Assembly: GCA_027044005.1 (NCBI GenBank)
Contig: JALUDK010000348.1
Span: forward strand, 1-25,247
Direction of reading: 5' to 3'
Length of the DNA stretch: 25,247 bases
From: Acidilobaceae archaeon
Lineage (GTDB): Archaea > Thermoproteota > Thermoprotei_A > Sulfolobales > Acidilobaceae
The notes below the pieces were generated by a model. That model made no database searches, was not told the origin of the DNA, and saw only the letters and a program-made list of their open reading frames with translations. A program made the position numbers and the translations under genes. This document shows, in pieces, positions 21,708 to 25,247 of this stretch. Within the stretch, counting starts at the first letter, position 1. Every line of letters begins with the position of its first letter.

Positions 21708-22595
21708 GTGGACGTGTTGAGGCTATCGAGAGTGCTGGATCCGGTAGTCTCTCTGCTTAGGGAGAGGTATGAGGGGAAGTGGATGCTACTAGCGGGCCTC
21801 GCAATAGTACTGTTCTTCGCGGCCATGGCTATACTAGCCCCATACATAGCACCCTACGACCCGACCCAGCTATCCGTGCCCCTCGAGAAGGCGCTGGAGC
21901 CCCAGCCGCCCAGCTGGGACCACCCGATGGGGACCAACAAGATCGGCTACGACATGTTCTCGAGGATACTCTACGGGAGTAGGGTGGTGCTCTACGTGGT
22001 TATAACGGCCAGCCTCTTCTCCCTAGCCGTGGGGGTCCCCCTGGGCCTGGTATCCGGCTACTACTCTGGCAAGGTGGATAGGATACTTAGTATTATAATG
22101 GATAGCATATACTCCTTCCCGGGGATAATACTAGCGATAGCCATAGCGAGCGTCCTTGGGCCAAGCCCCTCCAATGCAGCGATAGCCCTGGCAGTTGTAT
22201 ACGTGCCTACATACTATAGGATGGTGAGGGGCCAGACCCTGAAGCTCACGCAGAGCGTCTTCGTCGAGGCCCTCAGGAGCCTAGGATACCCTACAAGGGT
22301 AATACTGCTCCGCCATATACTACCGAACACCGCCCCGGTAATACTAGTCGTGTTCGGCCTTGGAGCTGCCGATGCGATACTAACTGAGGCTGGCCTCAGC
22401 TTCTTCGGGCTAACAGTCACCGCTCCCAACCCCGACTGGGGCTTCGACCTCTACAATGGCCTAGACGACTTCAGGAACGGGTACTGGTGGACGATATTCT
22501 TCCCGGGTCTAGCCATAATGCTCCTAGCCCTCGGCTTCGCACTGATAGGCGAGGGCCTGTCAGAGAGGCTCGCATTGAGGCTGGAGAGGGAGTAG
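21708..22595 (+). CDS. ABC transporter permease (DppC/OppC type)
   Basis: A 295-residue second permease. The N-terminal helix (residues 25-43) ends in the diagnostic periplasmic-type loop APYIAPYDP (44-52), followed by HPMGTNKIGYDMFSRILYGS (72-91). The EAA coupling loop lies at about 187-207 (VEALRSLGYPTRVILLRHIL), and TEAGLSFFGL is at 226-235. The start is taken as the GTG at 21708, 3 bp after the previous stop; GTG 21714 and TTG 21717 are close alternatives. It forms the membrane channel with the upstream permease and touches the ATPase that begins 2 bp after its stop. Confidence 0.95.
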   Translation: MDVLRLSRVLDPVVSLLRERYEGKWMLLAGLAIVLFFAAMAILAPYIAPYDPTQLSVPLEKALEPQPPSWDHPMGTNKIGYDMFSRILYGSRVVLYVVITASLFSLAVGVPLGLVSGYYSGKVDRILSIIMDSIYSFPGIILAIAIASVLGPSPSNAAIALAVVYVPTYYRMVRGQTLKLTQSVFVEALRSLGYPTRVILLRHILPNTAPVILVVFGLGAADAILTEAGLSFFGLTVTAPNPDWGFDLYNGLDDFRNGYWWTIFFPGLAIMLLALGFALIGEGLSERLALRLERE

Positions 22596-22597
22596 CG

Positions 22598-23548
22598 ATG
22601 GCCCTACTTAGAATCGAGGATCTTAACATAGACTACATGACCCTCAGGGGTAGGCTAAGGGCTGTGAAGAACGCCAGCCTGACCCTGGGCGAGGGGGAAT
22701 GGTTATCCATAGTAGGCGAGTCGGGGAGTGGGAAGTCGACGCTAGCCATGGCTATACCAGGCCTCCTACTGCCCCCGGGCAGAATCGCCTCGGGCAGGAT
22801 CATATTCCAGGGCAGGGACCTCACCGGCATGAGTAGGGACGAGCTGAGAAGGATAAGGGGTAGCGAGATCGGGGTGGTGTTCCAGGATCCCCTAACCAGC
22901 CTAGACCCGCTGAGAACTATAGGTGACCAGATGGTTGAGGCGATAATGGAGCACAGGGCAGCGGATAGCAAGAGGGAAGCGCTGGAGATGGCCTCAGCCG
23001 CCCTAGAGTCAGTGGGGATACCCGGGAACAGGGTCAAGTACTACCCCCACCAGCTGAGCGGGGGGCAGAGGCAGAGGGTCATGATAGCCATGGCGGTGAT
23101 GCTCAAGCCCAGGCTACTCATAGCTGACGAGCCTACTACGGCCCTAGACGTGATAGTGCAGGCCAGCATAATGAGGCTCCTCAAGAGCCTGCAACGCAAG
23201 ATGGGGATGAGCATCATCCTAATAACACACGATATTGCGCTGGCAGCTGAGGTTAGTGACAGGATAGCCGTGATGTACGCGGCGGAGATCGTCGAGGAGG
23301 GGCCAGCGGAACAGGTCATAGAAGAGCCGCTACACCCGTACACCGAGGCGCTGATAAAGAGCACCCCAGACCTCTGGAGGGAGAAGACGCTATACTCGAT
23401 ACCAGGCAACCCACCGGACCTCAGAAACCCGCCAAGCGGTTGCAGGTTCCACCCCAGGTGCCACAAGGCATTCGAACCCTGCAAGTCCAGGGAGCCCAGG
23501 CCCACCAGGATCAGGGGCAGAACGGTAGCATGCCACCTATACGGGTGA
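22598..23548 (+). CDS. ABC transporter ATPase (DppD/OppD type) with C-terminal Cys motif
   Basis: A 316-residue nucleotide-binding subunit. Walker A is GESGSGKS (40-47), Q-loop Q96, signature LSGGQ (153-157), Walker B LLIADE (173-178) and switch His H211. The oligopeptide-type C-terminal domain holds four cysteines, C282 and C288 (GCRFHPRC), C295 and C312, the pattern of DppD/OppD proteins; an [4Fe-4S] cluster has been seen at this place in a bacterial dipeptide importer. Binding here is inferred. The ATG at 22598, immediately after the permease stop, gives the usual MALLRIEDLNI start; an in-frame start at 22487 would lie inside the permease gene and adds unrelated residues. Confidence 0.96.
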   Translation: MALLRIEDLNIDYMTLRGRLRAVKNASLTLGEGEWLSIVGESGSGKSTLAMAIPGLLLPPGRIASGRIIFQGRDLTGMSRDELRRIRGSEIGVVFQDPLTSLDPLRTIGDQMVEAIMEHRAADSKREALEMASAALESVGIPGNRVKYYPHQLSGGQRQRVMIAMAVMLKPRLLIADEPTTALDVIVQASIMRLLKSLQRKMGMSIILITHDIALAAEVSDRIAVMYAAEIVEEGPAEQVIEEPLHPYTEALIKSTPDLWREKTLYSIPGNPPDLRNPPSGCRFHPRCHKAFEPCKSREPRPTRIRGRTVACHLYG

Positions 23549-23554
23549 CTACAG

Positions 23555-24532
23555 ATGGCCATACTAGAGGTTGAGGACCTGAAGAAGCACTTCACCCAGG
23601 GCGACCTAATAGACAGGCTACTGGGTAGAGTGAGGATCGTCAAGGCTGTAGACGGAGTCTCATTCAAACTGAACCGGGGGGAGACGCTGGCCTTAGTAGG
23701 AGAATCCGGGAGCGGGAAGACAACCACCGGGAAACTAATACTCAGGCTGCTGGAGCCCACCAGTGGCAGGATCGTATTCGATGGCATAGATATAACCAGG
23801 ATGAGGGAGGGAGAGCTCAGGAGGCTAAGGCCCAGGATGCAGATGATCTACCAAGACCCATACGCCAGCCTCAACCCCAGGATGGAGGTAGGCAAGGCAA
23901 TAGCAGAGCCCCTGGTAGTCCACGGCAGGGCTTCGTGGAGCGAGGCAAGGAGGGAGGCGCTAGAGATGCTGGAGAGAGTAGGCCTAACCCCTGCCAGGGA
24001 TTTCTATAGGAGGAAGCCTATCCAGCTAAGTGGGGGGCAGAGGCAGAGGGTCGTCATAGCTAGGGCCATGATACTGAAGCCAGACCTGCTCGTAGCTGAC
24101 GAGCCTGTGTCCATGATAGACGTCTCCATGAGGACCTCGATACTGAAGCTACTACTGGACTTCAAGAGGGAGTATAATATGAGTATGATAATGATAACCC
24201 ACGACCTGGCCGTGGCGAGGCTTGTAGCCGATAGGACCGCCGTAATGTATCTAGGCAAGATCGTGGAGATAGGCCCAACAGAGGACATGCTGCACAACCC
24301 AGGCCACCCCTACACTGAGGCACTAATCGCCGCCGCCCCCACAATAGTCCGTGGAGCCAGGAAGCCCAGCCTGAGGATCCGGGGGGAGATCGCTGACCCT
24401 AGCAGGATACCCAGCGGTTGCAGGTTCCACCCCAGGTGCCCCTACTCCGACGGCTCAAAATGCGTTAAAGAGGAGCCTCAGCTGGCGGGAGACTCCAGGA
24501 TGGTGGCATGCCACTACCCCTTAACCAGGTAG
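23555..24532 (+). CDS. ABC transporter ATPase (DppF/OppF type) with C-terminal Cys motif
   Basis: A 325-residue partner ATPase. Walker A GESGSGKT (49-56), Q100, signature LSGGQ (158-162), Walker B LLVADE (178-183), D-loop SMID (186-189) and H216 are all intact. Together with the DppD-type subunit it should form a two-site motor. It also ends in four cysteines, C289 and C295 (GCRFHPRC), C303 and C319. The GCRFHPRC region is encoded by identical DNA in both ATPase genes over about 28 bp. It starts 6 bp after the previous stop, and its last 19 bp overlap the FeoC-like gene on the opposite strand. Substrate is not evident from either ATPase. Confidence 0.96.
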   Translation: MAILEVEDLKKHFTQGDLIDRLLGRVRIVKAVDGVSFKLNRGETLALVGESGSGKTTTGKLILRLLEPTSGRIVFDGIDITRMREGELRRLRPRMQMIYQDPYASLNPRMEVGKAIAEPLVVHGRASWSEARREALEMLERVGLTPARDFYRRKPIQLSGGQRQRVVIARAMILKPDLLVADEPVSMIDVSMRTSILKLLLDFKREYNMSMIMITHDLAVARLVADRTAVMYLGKIVEIGPTEDMLHNPGHPYTEALIAAAPTIVRGARKPSLRIRGEIADPSRIPSGCRFHPRCPYSDGSKCVKEEPQLAGDSRMVACHYPLTR

Positions 24533-24750
24533 GCTATCCTCCCACTCAGCCTGCAGGACCCCCTGAAGGGGCATAACCTACAATCCCCGCACCCCTGCGG
24601 GACCGCCTTAACTATACCCCTGGATGCCAGGTAGGAGACTAGCATCCTAGCCCTAACCATGCTTATCCCCATAGCCCTGGCAGCCTCCTCCAGGCTGGCC
24701 CCGGACTGGAGGAGCTGCGCCAGCCTCCTTGCCTCCCTACTTATAGCCAT
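24514..24750 (-). CDS. FeoC-like Fe-S helix-turn-helix protein
   Basis: A 78-residue protein joining a short helix-turn-helix (about 7-45: LAQLLQSGASLEEAARAMGI then the recognition helix MVRARMLVSYLASRG) to a cysteine cluster, C54-x2-C57-x2-C60-x5-C66, in the loop GCGDCRLCPFRGSC. This wing-with-cysteines design is that of FeoC, which is thought to sense iron or oxygen through an Fe-S cluster and to regulate or protect FeoB. Its ATG lies within the end of the feoB gene (10-nt overlap), so the two are co-translated. The downstream end overlaps the DppF-type gene by 19 bp. A transcription factor role for the operon is an alternative. Confidence 0.85.
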   Translation of the reverse strand: MAISREARRLAQLLQSGASLEEAARAMGISMVRARMLVSYLASRGIVKAVPQGCGDCRLCPFRGSCRLSGRIAYLVKG

Positions 24751-25247
24751 CTGGCCGCCACCTCCAGGATTGCGTATGTTATGTACATGAGTGCAACTGC
24801 TACCGCTAGGGAGTATGCTATCAGGGAGGCCAGTAGCCGGGGGCGTCCGGTCTCACTATACACCGCCACCGCCGTTGCTATACAGGGCGTGTAGAACATG
24901 AAGAATACAAGTATAGAGTAGGCCTGGGCCGGTGTAAGGCCTAGCGCAGCAACAGCTTCCCTTGGGTCAGGGCTTCCGTAAGCCACCCCGATGGTCTCCA
25001 CTATAACCTCCTTCACCATAGACCCTGCTATCCCGGCTAGACCCAGTATCTGGGCCTGCTCCTCCCCCACCCCTAGCGGCTCGAATATGGTACCCAGGGT
25101 TGAGCCTATCGTGTGGCCCAGGCTGGAGCCACCGCCGGGTGCTTGGAGGAGGATCCATATAATCACGGCTGCCACTGTTATAGGGCCCGCCATCTTCCTT
25201 ATGAAGTGCGCTAGCGAGGACCTTACACTCCACCATACGACTCTCAT
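24741..25247 (-). CDS. feoB: Ferrous iron transporter FeoB, C-terminal part (cut by the window edge)
   Basis: The visible 168 residues are the end of FeoB, the GTP-dependent Fe(II) importer of the cytoplasmic membrane; the G domain and first membrane helices lie beyond the right edge. Recognisable parts are HFIRKMAGPITVAAVIIWIL, then the loop GIAGSMVKEVIVETIGVAYG (family: G..aKE...t...ly) and the strongly conserved FFMFYTPCIATAVAVYSETG, where the Cys is a probable transport-path residue. Two further C-terminal helices follow. An ATG happens to fall at base 25247 but FeoB proteins are 600 residues or more, so it is not the start. It forms an operon with the FeoC-like gene. Confidence 0.93.
   Translation of the reverse strand: MRVVWWSVRSSLAHFIRKMAGPITVAAVIIWILLQAPGGGSSLGHTIGSTLGTIFEPLGVGEEQAQILGLAGIAGSMVKEVIVETIGVAYGSPDPREAVAALGLTPAQAYSILVFFMFYTPCIATAVAVYSETGRPRLLASLIAYSLAVAVALMYITYAILEVAARWL

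Noticed and set aside
22487..22597. Longer N-terminus for the DppD-type ATPase
   Set aside because: The extra 37 residues lie inside the permease gene and do not fit the family; the ATG at 22598 gives the standard start.
23041..23787. Minus-strand open frame of 248 codons opposite the two ATPase genes
   Set aside because: Shadow of highly constrained ABC motifs on the other strand; the Ser/Leu/Ile-rich translation is typical of mirror frames in this codon usage.
25245..25247. ATG at the right edge as the start of FeoB
   Set aside because: The visible part begins in the middle of the membrane domain; the G domain must lie outside the window.
1..25247. tRNA or rRNA genes, CRISPR repeats, insertion sequences, replication-origin repeats
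   Set aside because: I looked for T-loop signatures, spaced direct repeats, transposase motifs and clustered origin-box repeats and saw none; a tRNAscan-SE or covariance run would be needed to exclude intron-containing or split tRNAs.

Overview
The window reads as a dense stretch of chromosome from a hyperthermophilic crenarchaeon (Thermoproteota). Evidence: topoisomerase VI subunit B next to a long crenarchaeal-type family-B DNA polymerase, a free-standing MetRS beta subunit, a PAC2-family protein, a GTG/TTG start for more than half of the genes, AGG/ATA-rich codon use with G+C clearly above 50 percent, TATA boxes about 26 bp upstream of starts or leaders, and GAGGTGA-type Shine-Dalgarno (SD) sites. 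The heavy TTG use and GC content suggest a Desulfurococcales/Acidilobales-type organism such as an Aeropyrum relative; that placement is inference. I see no IS element, CRISPR array, rRNA, tRNA or prophage signature. No gene-free stretch exceeds about 200 bases.

Layout. 1-4633 (minus): DNA topology and replication, topoisomerase VI B (cut by the left edge) and DNA polymerase B. 4832-7276 (plus): a membrane-bound cytochrome b/HdrD-like Fe-S oxidoreductase of the EtfD/FadF type and a small unknown protein, converging on the MetRS beta subunit. 7639-9271 (plus): a degenerate nucleotidyltransferase-like protein overlapping a PD-(D/E)XK nuclease with a C-terminal helix-turn-helix, a candidate structured small RNA, and an HExxH metallopeptidase. 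9251-12607 (minus): an ArsA/Get3-family ATPase translationally coupled to a small helical protein, then CstA preceded by a tiny two-helix membrane protein. 12748-14514: two coupled unknown membrane proteins (plus) facing an unknown CxxC protein (minus). 14641-17982: an ABM-fold protein, an Hsp20-PAC2 proteostasis operon, an MBL-fold hydrolase and an orphan protein.

18119-24532 (plus) is a complete Dpp/Opp-type ABC importer: a tethered solute-binding protein with a Thr-rich stalk, two permeases and two ATPases that each end in a four-cysteine motif. A nucleoside phosphorylase gene sits between the binding protein and the permeases, so the locus may link import of a nucleoside- or peptide-like compound to its phosphorolysis. 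The right edge (24514-25247, minus) holds a FeoC-like Fe-S helix-turn-helix protein overlapping the C-terminal end of FeoB, a ferrous-iron importer.

The genome is very compact. Five of the six convergent gene pairs overlap tail to tail (4 to 53 bp) and the sixth is 7 bp apart. Several divergent promoter regions carry perfect palindromes that look like operators. The most interesting leads are the HbYX-tailed PAC2/Hsp20 operon, the dead-nucleotidyltransferase/nuclease pair, the possible small RNA at 8748-8818, the ArsA-like ATPase with an altered switch I and its small partner, and the phosphorylase embedded in the importer locus.
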